DNA of 64,000 bases from Opitutaceae bacterium (GTDB lineage: Bacteria > Verrucomicrobiota > Verrucomicrobiia > Opitutales > Opitutaceae), in contig PLTZ01000076.1 of the NCBI GenBank assembly GCA_003164715.1, positions 1 through 64,000 of the forward strand. Reading direction: 5' to 3'. A program made the translations under genes and the position numbers. This document shows, in pieces, positions 8,169 to 16,297 of this stretch; the first letter of the stretch is position 1; each line of letters begins with the position of its first letter. The notes beneath the pieces were generated by a model. That model was not told where the DNA came from, ran no database searches, and saw only the letters and a list, made by a program, of their open reading frames with translations.

Positions 8169-8806
8169 ACTCGACGCTCAACCTCCTGATCGGCATGGCG
8201 ATGGGCCTGAACCTGCTGGCGCTCGGCGGCAGCCGAGTGCCGCAGGTGATACGCGCGGTTGCCGTGCAGGGGATCGTGCTCGGTGTCTTGCCGCTGCTTC
8301 TGGAGCACGACTTTGGCTGGCTGGTCGCTCTGGTCGCGGTGATCACGGTGATGGTCAAGGGATTCCTCATCCCCGGGCTCCTGAACCGCGCGATGCGCGC
8401 CGCAAAGATCGAGCGTGAGATCGATCCGTTCATCGGATTCGTGCCGTCGCTGCTGCTCGGGGCGGGCGGGACGATCGCGGCGGTCGCCGGGGCTCGGATG
8501 CTGCCGCTGCTCCCCGAGCACGCCGGGACGCTCCTGGTGCCCGGCGCGCTGGCGTCCATCTTCACGGGCTTCATCCTTCTGATCGGCCGCGCGAAGGCGA
8601 TCTCTCAGGTCTGCGGCTACCTGATCCTAGAGAACGGGATCTACCTGTTCGGCCTGCTGCTGATCCGCTCGACGCCCCTCCTGGTGGAGTCGGGGATACT
8701 GCTGGACCTCACCGTGGGCGTCTTTGTCATCGGCATCATCGTCGACCGGATCCAGAGGGCGTTCGACTCGCTCGACACCCGCAAGCTCACCGTGCTCCGC
8801 GAATGA
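8165..8806 (+). CDS. HyfE-like small membrane subunit
   Basis: The ORF-track start at 8123 lies inside hyfC. A TTG at 8165 overlapping the hyfC stop gives 213 residues and the expected N-terminus NSTLNLLIGMAMGLNLL. The protein is hydrophobic throughout. It contains the MVKGFLIPGLLNRAMR segment and a NuoK-like second half (AKAISQVCGYLILENGIYLFGLLL) with the intramembrane Glu of the LENG motif. Hydrogenase-4 component E is a member of this NuoK-related group and contributes part of the proton path beside the NuoH-like subunit. The stop overlaps the start of the HyfF-like gene. Confidence 0.85.
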   Translation: MNSTLNLLIGMAMGLNLLALGGSRVPQVIRAVAVQGIVLGVLPLLLEHDFGWLVALVAVITVMVKGFLIPGLLNRAMRAAKIEREIDPFIGFVPSLLLGAGGTIAAVAGARMLPLLPEHAGTLLVPGALASIFTGFILLIGRAKAISQVCGYLILENGIYLFGLLLIRSTPLLVESGILLDLTVGVFVIGIIVDRIQRAFDSLDTRKLTVLRE

Positions 8807-10245
8807 GGGAACTCCTGCTCATCATCGTCCCGCTTGCCGGCGCGGCCCTCGCGGTCCTTTGGCCGAGCGAGCGTACGCGCCCCTGGCTCATGCCCGCCGT
8901 CGGCGTCGTGCACACCGCGCTCGCCCTCTGGCTGCTGTTCAGCCCGCCCCAGGTCGACCCCGGCGCGTGGTTCGGGTTCGACCCCATCGCTCGCGCGGTG
9001 CTCCCCGCGGTCTCGATTCTCTTTCTCGCCTGCGCCGCCTACGGCGTCTCCTACCTCAGGATCCGGACGGAGCGGCCCAACCGCGTGTTTGTGGCTTCGC
9101 TGCTCGCGATCCTGGGGCTCCTGAGCGCCGGGCACCAGGCGAGGCACCTGGGCATGCTCTGGATCACCACCGAGGCGGTGACGCTCACGGCGGTGCCACT
9201 GCTCCACTTCAACGGCACCTCGCGGGCGTTCGAGGCGACCTGGAAATACCTGCTCGTCGGGGGCACGGGCATCGCGCTCTCGCTCCTGGGGTCCTTCTGC
9301 CTCGGGTACGCCTCGGTGCGCGGCGGGGGCAGTGGCGACCTGACCTTCGTCGCGCTCATGGCGCAGGGCCACCTCCTGTCGCGCCCGTGGGTGCTGATCG
9401 CGTGGGTCTTCCTTCTCGTGGGCTACGGCACGAAGATGGGCCTGGCGCCCATGCACACGTGGAAGCCCGACGCCTACGGCGAGGCGCCGAGCATCGTGGG
9501 CGCCATGCTCGCGGGCGGCGTCACCACGGTGGCGTTCACGGCGGTGCTGAGGGTGCGCTCGGTCATCAACGCGGCGGGGGCGGGCGCGGCTGCCGACCTG
9601 ACGCTGCTGGCGATCGGGCTGTTCTCGATGCTGGTCGCCGTCCTCTTCCTCCTGGGCACGCGCGACTTCAAGCGGATGCTGGCGTACTCGAGCGTCGAGC
9701 ACATGGGGATCCTGGTCATTGGCGCCGCCCTCGGCCCCGCGGGCATGTGGGCGGCCTTCTTCCACGTGTGGAGCAACAGCCTCACGAAGGGCGCGCTCTT
9801 CCTGAGCGCGGGCAATATCCGGCGGGCCGCCGGCGCGCGCACCGTCGACGAGGTGCGGGGCATGTCCTCCGTCACGCCCCAGTCGGCCGCCATCTTTGTC
9901 GCGGGGATGTTCGCGGTGACCGCGTGCCCGCCGTTCGGCCCGTTCTTCAGCGAGCTGCTCGTTGTGCGCGCCGCGGTCGCGACGGGCCACGTCGGCGCGG
10001 CGGCCATGTTCCTTGGCTGCCTCTTGTTCGCGTTCTTCGGCCTGACGCGGCTCGTCTTCGCCGTGGTCGACGGCAAGCCGCGCCCGGGCGAGGGGGCCGA
10101 GGGCAAGCGGATCCGGGAGAAGGCGGGCGTCATTATCCCGCCGCTGGTCCTCATGGGGATCTCACTCTGGCTCGGCCTCGCGACGCCGCACGCTCTGCAG
10201 GCCGCCTGGACGGACGCCGTCCATCAGCTCTTCCCCGCGCCATGA
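8803..10245 (+). CDS. HyfF-like antiporter subunit
   Basis: A 480-residue NuoN/NuoM-family membrane protein translationally coupled (ATGA) to the HyfE-like gene. Visible family features include LGMLWITTEAVTLTAVPLLHF with the membrane Glu, VGYGTKMGLAPMHTWKPDAYGEAPSIVGAM, KRMLAYSSVEHMGILVIGAAL, and FHVWSNSLTKGALFLSAGNI. These mark HyfF of hydrogenase-4 and related Ehr complexes. With the two HyfB-like proteins it gives the operon three antiporter-type subunits, more than formate hydrogenlyase-1 (one) and in the range of complex I. The C-terminal half is intact and the stop overlaps the ATG of the large subunit. Confidence 0.9.
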   Translation: MRELLLIIVPLAGAALAVLWPSERTRPWLMPAVGVVHTALALWLLFSPPQVDPGAWFGFDPIARAVLPAVSILFLACAAYGVSYLRIRTERPNRVFVASLLAILGLLSAGHQARHLGMLWITTEAVTLTAVPLLHFNGTSRAFEATWKYLLVGGTGIALSLLGSFCLGYASVRGGGSGDLTFVALMAQGHLLSRPWVLIAWVFLLVGYGTKMGLAPMHTWKPDAYGEAPSIVGAMLAGGVTTVAFTAVLRVRSVINAAGAGAAADLTLLAIGLFSMLVAVLFLLGTRDFKRMLAYSSVEHMGILVIGAALGPAGMWAAFFHVWSNSLTKGALFLSAGNIRRAAGARTVDEVRGMSSVTPQSAAIFVAGMFAVTACPPFGPFFSELLVVRAAVATGHVGAAAMFLGCLLFAFFGLTRLVFAVVDGKPRPGEGAEGKRIREKAGVIIPPLVLMGISLWLGLATPHALQAAWTDAVHQLFPAP

Positions 10246-11720
10246 GCACGCCCTCGTTCGCCCTCCTCGCCAACGGCACAAGCATCCCCTGGGCGGGTGT
10301 GCCCGAGTGGCCCGCGCCGGAGCTTGTCCAGAGGACCGGGGCTGAGCTCGAACGCGGGGCCCGGCTTTGCGCGTGGTTCGGGGTGCCCGAGGTGGGCGCG
10401 ACCCGCCTGGTGGCCCTTATCGCGTTCGACGCAGACAACACGCTGGCCGTCGGGCGAAGCGCGCCGTTCGCCGGCGCCTATCCGTCCCTCACGCCCTCCC
10501 ACCCGCAGGCGCACATGTTCGAGCGCGAGGTCTGGGAGAGCCACGGCCTGAGGCCCGAGGGGCACCCGTGGCTCAAGCCCGTCCGCAGGGGCGCCGGCGG
10601 CGCTCCCGCCATGGGGGAGTTCTTCCGGGTGGGCGGCGGCGAGATCCACGAGGTCGCCGTCGGGCCGGTCCACGCCGGCATCATCGAGCCCGGGCATTTC
10701 CGGTTTCAGTGCGCGGGCGAGGAGGTCATTCACCTTGAGATCGCGCTCGGCTACCAGCACCGCGGCGTTGAGAACGCCCTCGTGGGGGGCCCGCGCCGCG
10801 CGACGATGAGCCAGATCGAGGCCGTCGCCGGCGACACCACGATCGGCCACGCGACTGCGTACGCCTGGGTGGCGGAGGCCCTCGCCGGGGCCGAGGCGCC
10901 GCTGCGCTCCCAGTGGCTGAGGGCCGTCGCGCTCGAGCTCGAGCGCCTTGCCAACCACACGGGGGATCTCGGGGCGCTGGCGAACGACGTCGCGTTCCTG
11001 CCGACGGCGTCGGCGTGCGGGAGGATCCGCGGCGATTTCCTTAACTTGACGGCCCTGATCTGCGGCAACCGCTTCGGGCGGGGCCTGGTGAGGCCGGGCG
11101 GCTGCCGCTTCGACCTGGAGCCCGGGCGCCTCGAACAACTGACCGGCCAGCTCGCCGGCGCGCTGTCCGAGGCGGAGCTGGCGATCGGGTGGCTCTGGGA
11201 CGCCGCCTCCGTCCGGTCGCGCTTTGAGGACGCGGGCACGCTTCACGCGAAGCAGGCGACGGACCTCGGGATGGTGGGGCCCGCGGCGCGGGCGTGCGGG
11301 ATCGTGCGCGATGCGCGCTTCGACCATCCGGCCGGCTGGCACCGCCTCGCGCAGGCGCCGGTGGCGGTCTGGCCGGGCGGCGACGTGCTTGCGCGCGCGC
11401 GGGTGCGCTGGCTCGAGGTGCAGCGCTCGGGCCGGTTCCTGCGCGAGCAGCTCGCAGCGGCGGTCGACGGGGAGATGCGGGCCGAGCTGGCGCCCGCGGC
11501 GGGCGACACGCTCGCGGTCGCCCTGGTCGAGGGATGGCGCGGCGAGGTGTGCCACGTGGCCCTGACGGATGCCGGTGGACGCTTTCGAAGCTACAAGATC
11601 GTCGACCCCTCGTTTCACAACTGGATCGGCCTCGCGATGGCGCTTCGCGGGGAGGCCATCTCAAACTTTCCCATCTGCAACAAGAGCTTCAACCTCTCCT
11701 ATTGCGGCTTCGATCTCTAG
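10242..11720 (+). CDS. HyfG-like large subunit (NuoC-NuoD fusion) lacking NiFe ligands
   Basis: The ATG at 10242 overlaps the hyfF stop and gives 492 residues; the longer ORF upstream is a shadow of hyfF. The N-terminal ~115 residues are NuoC-like (FEREVWESHGLRPEGHPWLKPVRR). The rest is NuoD/HycE-like (HEVAVGPVHAGIIEPGHFRFQ, GYQHRGVENAL, ELERLANHTGDLGALANDVAF). [NiFe]-hydrogenases have an N-terminal CGIC and a C-terminal DPCxxC motif. Here the first region reads AVAGDTTIGHATAY and the second VVDPSFHNWIG, so all four Ni-binding cysteines are missing. This matches the Ehr (energy-converting hydrogenase-related) group. It sits at the base of the peripheral arm, where it would meet the small subunit and HyfC. 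Confidence 0.88.
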   Translation: MSTPSFALLANGTSIPWAGVPEWPAPELVQRTGAELERGARLCAWFGVPEVGATRLVALIAFDADNTLAVGRSAPFAGAYPSLTPSHPQAHMFEREVWESHGLRPEGHPWLKPVRRGAGGAPAMGEFFRVGGGEIHEVAVGPVHAGIIEPGHFRFQCAGEEVIHLEIALGYQHRGVENALVGGPRRATMSQIEAVAGDTTIGHATAYAWVAEALAGAEAPLRSQWLRAVALELERLANHTGDLGALANDVAFLPTASACGRIRGDFLNLTALICGNRFGRGLVRPGGCRFDLEPGRLEQLTGQLAGALSEAELAIGWLWDAASVRSRFEDAGTLHAKQATDLGMVGPAARACGIVRDARFDHPAGWHRLAQAPVAVWPGGDVLARARVRWLEVQRSGRFLREQLAAAVDGEMRAELAPAAGDTLAVALVEGWRGEVCHVALTDAGGRFRSYKIVDPSFHNWIGLAMALRGEAISNFPICNKSFNLSYCGFDL

Positions 11721-11739
11721 GCCGCAGATCCCGGCCACC

Positions 11740-12558
11740 ATGTTCGCCGTCGACACCTTCACCCACCGCCTGAAGCGAGGCTGCGAGACGATGGCCTATC
11801 CGAAGGGGCCGGCGCCGGCGCTGCCCGACCGGCACGGCGGGGCGCTGCGCGTCGACGCCGCGAAATGCCCCGACGGGTGCGCCGAATGCCTGCCGGTGTG
11901 CCCGACCGAGGCCGTGACGCGGCCCCCGGGGGGCGGCGTCTCGCTCGACCTCGGCCGGTGCCTCTTTTGCACGGCGTGCGTCGAGGCCTGCCCGCACGGG
12001 GCGATCACCCAAACCGGCGACCACCGGATGGCCGTGCGGCGGCGGGAGGACCTCGTGCTCGGCCAGCCGGGCCACGAGGAGGTGCGGCTCGCCGCGGCGC
12101 TTGACGAGAAGCTCCGCAAGCTCTTCGGCCGCTCGCTTCGGCTCCGGCAGGTGAGCGCCGGGGGCGACGGCGCGGCGGAGGCGGATCTCAACGTGCTCGG
12201 GACCATCGGTTGGGACCTCGGGCGCTTCGGCATCCAGTTTGTGGCATCGCCGCGGCACGCCGACGGCCTGGTCGTCACCGGCCCCGTGCCGAGGAGCATG
12301 GAGCTGGCGCTCCGCAAGACATGGAACGCCATGCCGGAGCCGAAGATTGTCATCGCGGTCGGCACGTGCGCGATTTCGGGTGGGCCGTTCATCGGAAATC
12401 CCGAGGTGATGAATGGCGTCGAGTCGGTCCTGCCCGTCGACCTCTACATACCGGGATGGCCCCCGCATCCGCTGACCATCCTTGACGGGCTGTTGCGGGT
12501 TCTCGGCCGCCTTGACGAAGGGTCCCGCGCCCAGGTGCCGGCGCAAGTCGGGAGCTGA
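11740..12558 (+). CDS. Ferredoxin-HyfI small subunit fusion with degenerate N2 cluster site
   Basis: Starting at ATG 11740, 19 bases after the large-subunit gene, the product has 272 residues. Residues ~40-95 form a 2x[4Fe-4S] ferredoxin domain with eight cysteines (CPDGCAECLPVCP and CLFCTACVEACP), like HyfH. The rest is a NuoB/HyfI small subunit recognisable by FVASPRHADGLVVTGPVPRSM and PVDLYIPGWPPHP. In family members the N2 cluster is held by GGCNGCE, a later VGxC and PGCPP. Here these are GGDGAAEAD, VGTC and PGWPP, so only one of four ligands remains. The ferredoxin clusters could load electrons, but onward transfer through N2 looks impossible in the usual way. Last gene of the operon. 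Confidence 0.85.
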   Translation: MFAVDTFTHRLKRGCETMAYPKGPAPALPDRHGGALRVDAAKCPDGCAECLPVCPTEAVTRPPGGGVSLDLGRCLFCTACVEACPHGAITQTGDHRMAVRRREDLVLGQPGHEEVRLAAALDEKLRKLFGRSLRLRQVSAGGDGAAEADLNVLGTIGWDLGRFGIQFVASPRHADGLVVTGPVPRSMELALRKTWNAMPEPKIVIAVGTCAISGGPFIGNPEVMNGVESVLPVDLYIPGWPPHPLTILDGLLRVLGRLDEGSRAQVPAQVGS

Positions 12559-12687
12559 CGCGAGGCGCACAGACAGGGAAGGGTGGGTGCGGCCTGAACG
12601 CCTCCCGCGCCGTGCGCCTGTGCTTCCGTGACAAGTAGCGTCTTCTGTGGTTGGATGAGCTTGGTTCAGGACCACGAAACCCCCGCC

Positions 12688-14313
12688 ATGAGGACACGCC
12701 TCCGCCCCTGCCTCGCGCTCGTACTCGCATCCGCGCTGCTGGCCCCGCCAGCCGCCACCCGTGCATCGGAGGGCGACCTGCCGCACTTCGTGCATAAGGA
12801 CGGCCGCCACGCCTTCATCGTGGACGGCGCTCCCTTCCTCATGCTCGGGGGCCAGAGTGGCAATTCGAGCGCGTGGCCCTCCGAGCTGCCGGGCGTGTGG
12901 TCGGCGGTCGAGCGGATGCACGCCAACACGCTCGAGGTCCCGGTCTACTGGGAGCAGTTCGAGCCCGCGCCCGGCAGGTACGACCCCTCCATCGTCGACC
13001 TGATGATTGGGCAGGCCCGGGAGCACCACGTGCGCCTCGTGCTCCTGTGGTTCGGGACGTGGAAGAACGGCAGCTCCCACTACATCCCGCTCTGGATGAA
13101 GGCCAAGCAGGAGCTCTACCCGAAGATCATCGGCAAGAGCGGCCAGAGCGTCGATTCGCCGTCACCCCATTTCCCCGCGTCGCTCGAGCTCGACAAGAGC
13201 GCCTTCCGGGCGCTGATGGCGCACCTCAAGGCCGCGGACCCGGTCCACACGGTCATCATGGTCCAGGTCGAGAACGAGTCGGGGGCCTGGGACACGATCC
13301 GCGACTATTCCCCGACCGCCCAGGCGATCTTCGAAGAGCCCGTCCCCGCCGAGCTCCTAGGAGCCCTCGGCCTCTCGGCGAAGTCCGGGGGCAACTGGAC
13401 CGCCGTCTTTGGAAAAGACGCCGATGAGTTCTTCCACGCGTGGTTCGTCGCGCGCTACGTGGGCCAGGTCGCCGCAGCGGGCAAGGAGGCCTACCCGCTG
13501 CCGATGTACGCCAACGCGGCCCTGAGGGACCCGATATCGCCCGGCCCGGCCGGCACGTACGAGAGCGGAGGGCCGACGGACAACGTCCTGGCGATCTGGA
13601 AGGCCGCCGCGCCCGCGCTCGACGTGCTCTCCCCGGACATCTACCAGGACGACAGCGCGCGCTACCGCAGGGTCCTTGAGCTTTACGCGAGGCCGGACAA
13701 TCCGCTCTTCGTGCCCGAAACCGGGTTCTCGCCCTGGTACGCGCACATGCTTTTCGCCGCCCTCGACAAGGGGGCGGTCGGATGGGCGCCCTTTGGAATC
13801 GACCTGGTGGGCGGAGCCTATCCGGTTCCCGCCGCCGGCAGCCGGGAGGAGGACCGGCTAGCGCCGCTCGCCCTCAACTACGGCATCGTGGGGCCGATCA
13901 TGAGGGAGGTCGCGCGGCTTGAATTCGAGGGGCGGCTCCACGCCGTGGCGGAGGAGGCGGACGCCCATACCCAGTCCATGGACTTCAGGAGCTGGACGGC
14001 GGTGGTGACCTACGGGGCCCCCCGTTTCGGAGCCGCGAATGAACCCAAGGGGAACCCGGAGCCCACCGGGGTGGCGCTTGTCGCGAGCCTCGGCCCCGAC
14101 GAATTCCTGGTCGCCGGTCACTCCTGCAGGGTCGACTTCAAGCCGGCCGACCCGGCGTCGAAGGCCAAGCGGGAGTTTCTCCATGTCGAGGAGGTCGCCT
14201 TCGAGGACGGCGGCTACAAGCTCATCCGCATCTGGAACGGCGACCAGACGGACTGGGGCCTGAACCTGCGCGCGGCCCCGGTCGTGCTGCGGGTCCGCCT
14301 GCGGACCTTCTAG
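12688..14313 (+). CDS. Exported GH35-type beta-galactosidase with DUF5597-like C-terminus
   Basis: The ATG at 12688 starts a Sec signal peptide (MRTRLRPCLALVLASALLAPPAATRA), and the 541-residue product is exported. A TIM barrel follows with the GH35-typical EVPVYWEQFEPAPGRYD opening and LLWFGTWKNGSSHYIPLWMK. VQVENESGAW carries the likely acid/base Glu, and VPETGFSPWYAH the likely nucleophile Glu. The C-terminal ~130 residues resemble the DUF5597 beta-sandwich of bacterial GH35 enzymes. Some relatives remove galactose from xyloglucan side chains. The substrate here is not determinable, though other plant-glycan enzymes in the window fit. It stands alone between the Hyf-like operon and the convergent SulP gene. 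Confidence 0.82.
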   Translation: MRTRLRPCLALVLASALLAPPAATRASEGDLPHFVHKDGRHAFIVDGAPFLMLGGQSGNSSAWPSELPGVWSAVERMHANTLEVPVYWEQFEPAPGRYDPSIVDLMIGQAREHHVRLVLLWFGTWKNGSSHYIPLWMKAKQELYPKIIGKSGQSVDSPSPHFPASLELDKSAFRALMAHLKAADPVHTVIMVQVENESGAWDTIRDYSPTAQAIFEEPVPAELLGALGLSAKSGGNWTAVFGKDADEFFHAWFVARYVGQVAAAGKEAYPLPMYANAALRDPISPGPAGTYESGGPTDNVLAIWKAAAPALDVLSPDIYQDDSARYRRVLELYARPDNPLFVPETGFSPWYAHMLFAALDKGAVGWAPFGIDLVGGAYPVPAAGSREEDRLAPLALNYGIVGPIMREVARLEFEGRLHAVAEEADAHTQSMDFRSWTAVVTYGAPRFGAANEPKGNPEPTGVALVASLGPDEFLVAGHSCRVDFKPADPASKAKREFLHVEEVAFEDGGYKLIRIWNGDQTDWGLNLRAAPVVLRVRLRTF

Positions 14314-16121
14314 ACCGGCTTCTTGTCGTAGAAGACGCGCAGGTCGGCGGCCTCCCCCGGGAGCAGCTCCTTTGCCCGCTTCAGGGCGTTTCGGGTGGCC
14401 ATCGTGGCGTTGGCCTCAGCGGGGAAGATGTTCTCCCTGCCGATCTGCCTGAGGAGCCCGCTGTTCTCGAGCACGCGGGTGACCTCGGGGCTGCTCCCGC
14501 TGATGAGCAGGTGGCGGCCGGTCTGGGTCAGGTAGTCGTGCAGGTTCTCCATCGCCATCACCGTCGAGGCGTCGAGATGGCGCGCGTTCTTCATCCGCAG
14601 GATGAATACCCGGATATTCTGGTTCTCCGCGAGGCTGCGGACCTGTTCCTGGAACAGGTCCGCTGCGCCGAAGAAGAGCTCCCCCTCGACATGGATGATC
14701 GAGATCTGCGGATGGGGCCGCTGGTTCGGGTCGCGCAGCTCGGCGAGGTTGCCGGACTCGTTGATCGCGTACTCGACCAGGGTGGGCGTGCTCGTCTTCC
14801 GCAGGAACAGGGCGAGCGAGACCCCAATGCCGACGTAGATGGCCGTGTCCAGCTTGAGAAAAAGGCAGGAGCCGAGGGTCACGACAAACACGACCAGGTC
14901 CGAGGGCGTGGAGCGGCACGAGATGCGGATCTGGTGCCAGTTGATCATCTTTATTCCCACGCGGATCAAGTGGGCGGCCAAGGCCGCGACCGGGATGAAA
15001 TTGAAGACCGGCGTCACAAAGGTGAGGACCACAAGGACGACGGCGCTGCTCAGCATCGACGAGACCTGGGTGGCGGCCCCGCTCTGGTAGTTGACGGCCG
15101 AGCGGGCGAAGGACGACGAGCCGGGCACCGCGCCGAAGAACGCGCAGGCGATGTTGGCCGCGCCCATGCCGATGAGCTCCTGGTTCGGCTCTATCTTCTG
15201 GCCGCTCTTCGCGGCGAGGCCCTTCGTGATCGAGGCGGCCTCGAGCATCCCGAGAATCGAGATGGCGATGGCGGTCACCGCCAGCTCGGGCAGCAGGTGG
15301 ATACGTTTGGGGCCGAACGGATAGCCCGCGAAGGCCGGGACAATCGCGGTCAGCGCGCCCTCATCGCGGACCATCCGGAACGGAATGTGCGTGGGGTGGT
15401 AGAGGGTGAAGATCTTCGCGGCGATCCCGAGGACCGCCAGGCCGATGAGCGCCTCGGGCCAGCGGGGCCGCAGGCGCCGAACCGTCCAAAAGATCGCAAA
15501 GGTGAGGAGGCCTATGCCGATCGCCCAGGGATACACCCGTGCGGTCCCCAGGTCGAAGAGGGCCTGAAGGACGTTGGTCGAGAAGTTCTGGCCCTGCTCC
15601 ACCTCGTACCCGAGCAGGTTGTGGAGCTGGCTCGCCATCAGCAGGATGCCGATTCCCGTGCTGTAGCCGACGACGACGGACCGCGAGATGAACTTCGTGA
15701 TCTCGCCGAAGTTGAGGAGCCCTGCAAGGAGCTGGATGACGCCGATCAGGAAGGCGAGGTAGACGGCGAGCTGGAGCGGCTTGAGGCCGATCGACGAATT
15801 TGCGGCGATGGTCGCCGCCACGATCAGGCTGATGGAACTCGTCGGGCCGAAGACATGGTGGCGGGACGAGAAGAAGAGGGAACCCACAAACCCGCCGATG
15901 ATTACGGAAACGATGACCGGTGTCGGCGGCAGGTTCATGATCAGCGAGAACCCGATCGCCTGCGGGATGGAAACGAGCGTTACCGTCGCCCCGGCGACCA
16001 GGTCGGCCCGGAACTTGGCCCACGAGTACCTGCGAAGCTCGCCGACGAACGGGAGGCGCACCTTGAACATGTGGGAGCCCATCTCCGCGACTTCCTCGGT
16101 TAGCTCCGTCACGCTGTCCAT
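14310..16121 (-). CDS. SulP family anion transporter with C-terminal STAS domain
   Basis: About 603 residues from the ATG at 16121 (a TTG two codons upstream and an ATG at 16082 are alternatives). The membrane part has SulP motifs: WAKFRADLVAGATVTLVSIPQAIGFSLI, SLFFSSRHHVFGPTSS, and GMGAANIACAFFGAVPGSSSFARSAVN. The C-terminal ~150 residues are a STAS domain (ISIIHVEGELFFGAADLFQEQV, ILRMKNARHLDASTVMAMENL). The family moves sulfate, bicarbonate or related anions across the cytoplasmic membrane; the sequence does not settle which. It is divergent from the pst operon across a 176-base region with a Pho box. Its stop codon overlaps the GH35 stop in the shared tetranucleotide CTAG. Confidence 0.88.
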   Translation of the reverse strand: MDSVTELTEEVAEMGSHMFKVRLPFVGELRRYSWAKFRADLVAGATVTLVSIPQAIGFSLIMNLPPTPVIVSVIIGGFVGSLFFSSRHHVFGPTSSISLIVAATIAANSSIGLKPLQLAVYLAFLIGVIQLLAGLLNFGEITKFISRSVVVGYSTGIGILLMASQLHNLLGYEVEQGQNFSTNVLQALFDLGTARVYPWAIGIGLLTFAIFWTVRRLRPRWPEALIGLAVLGIAAKIFTLYHPTHIPFRMVRDEGALTAIVPAFAGYPFGPKRIHLLPELAVTAIAISILGMLEAASITKGLAAKSGQKIEPNQELIGMGAANIACAFFGAVPGSSSFARSAVNYQSGAATQVSSMLSSAVVLVVLTFVTPVFNFIPVAALAAHLIRVGIKMINWHQIRISCRSTPSDLVVFVVTLGSCLFLKLDTAIYVGIGVSLALFLRKTSTPTLVEYAINESGNLAELRDPNQRPHPQISIIHVEGELFFGAADLFQEQVRSLAENQNIRVFILRMKNARHLDASTVMAMENLHDYLTQTGRHLLISGSSPEVTRVLENSGLLRQIGRENIFPAEANATMATRNALKRAKELLPGEAADLRVFYDKKPV

Positions 16122-16204
16122 TGGCAAGGTTTCTTATTGGAGCGCGAAACGCGCAAGCGCGATCTTTCCATGAAAACCGGGTCTTTTCGGCCCTTTAACG
16201 GGAG

Positions 16205-16246
16205 TGTCACGCGAGCGTCACGCGTTCGTAACAAAACGGATGTAAT
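16205..16246 (+). promoter_or_regulatory. Pho box and promoter of the pst operon
   Basis: Three direct half-sites, TGTCAC (16205), CGTCAC (16216) and CGTAAC (16227), recur at exactly 11-base spacing, the periodicity of PhoB binding sites (TGTCA repeats). A plausible -10 hexamer TGTAAT (16241-16246) lies eight bases beyond the last repeat with no good -35, as expected for a PhoB-activated promoter in which the box replaces the -35. pstS starts 51 bases downstream. A phoB gene lies in the same operon, so autoregulation by phosphate starvation is likely. Confidence 0.72.
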
Positions 16247-16297
16247 CTAGAAGGCGGTTCAACCTGCAATAATTCAAACGTCACAGATTCAACAACC

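Noticed and set aside
2583-12558. Annotation as a functional [NiFe]-hydrogenase or formate hydrogenlyase
   Set aside because: Both NiFe CxxC motifs are absent from the large subunit, and no formate dehydrogenase or hyp genes are present.
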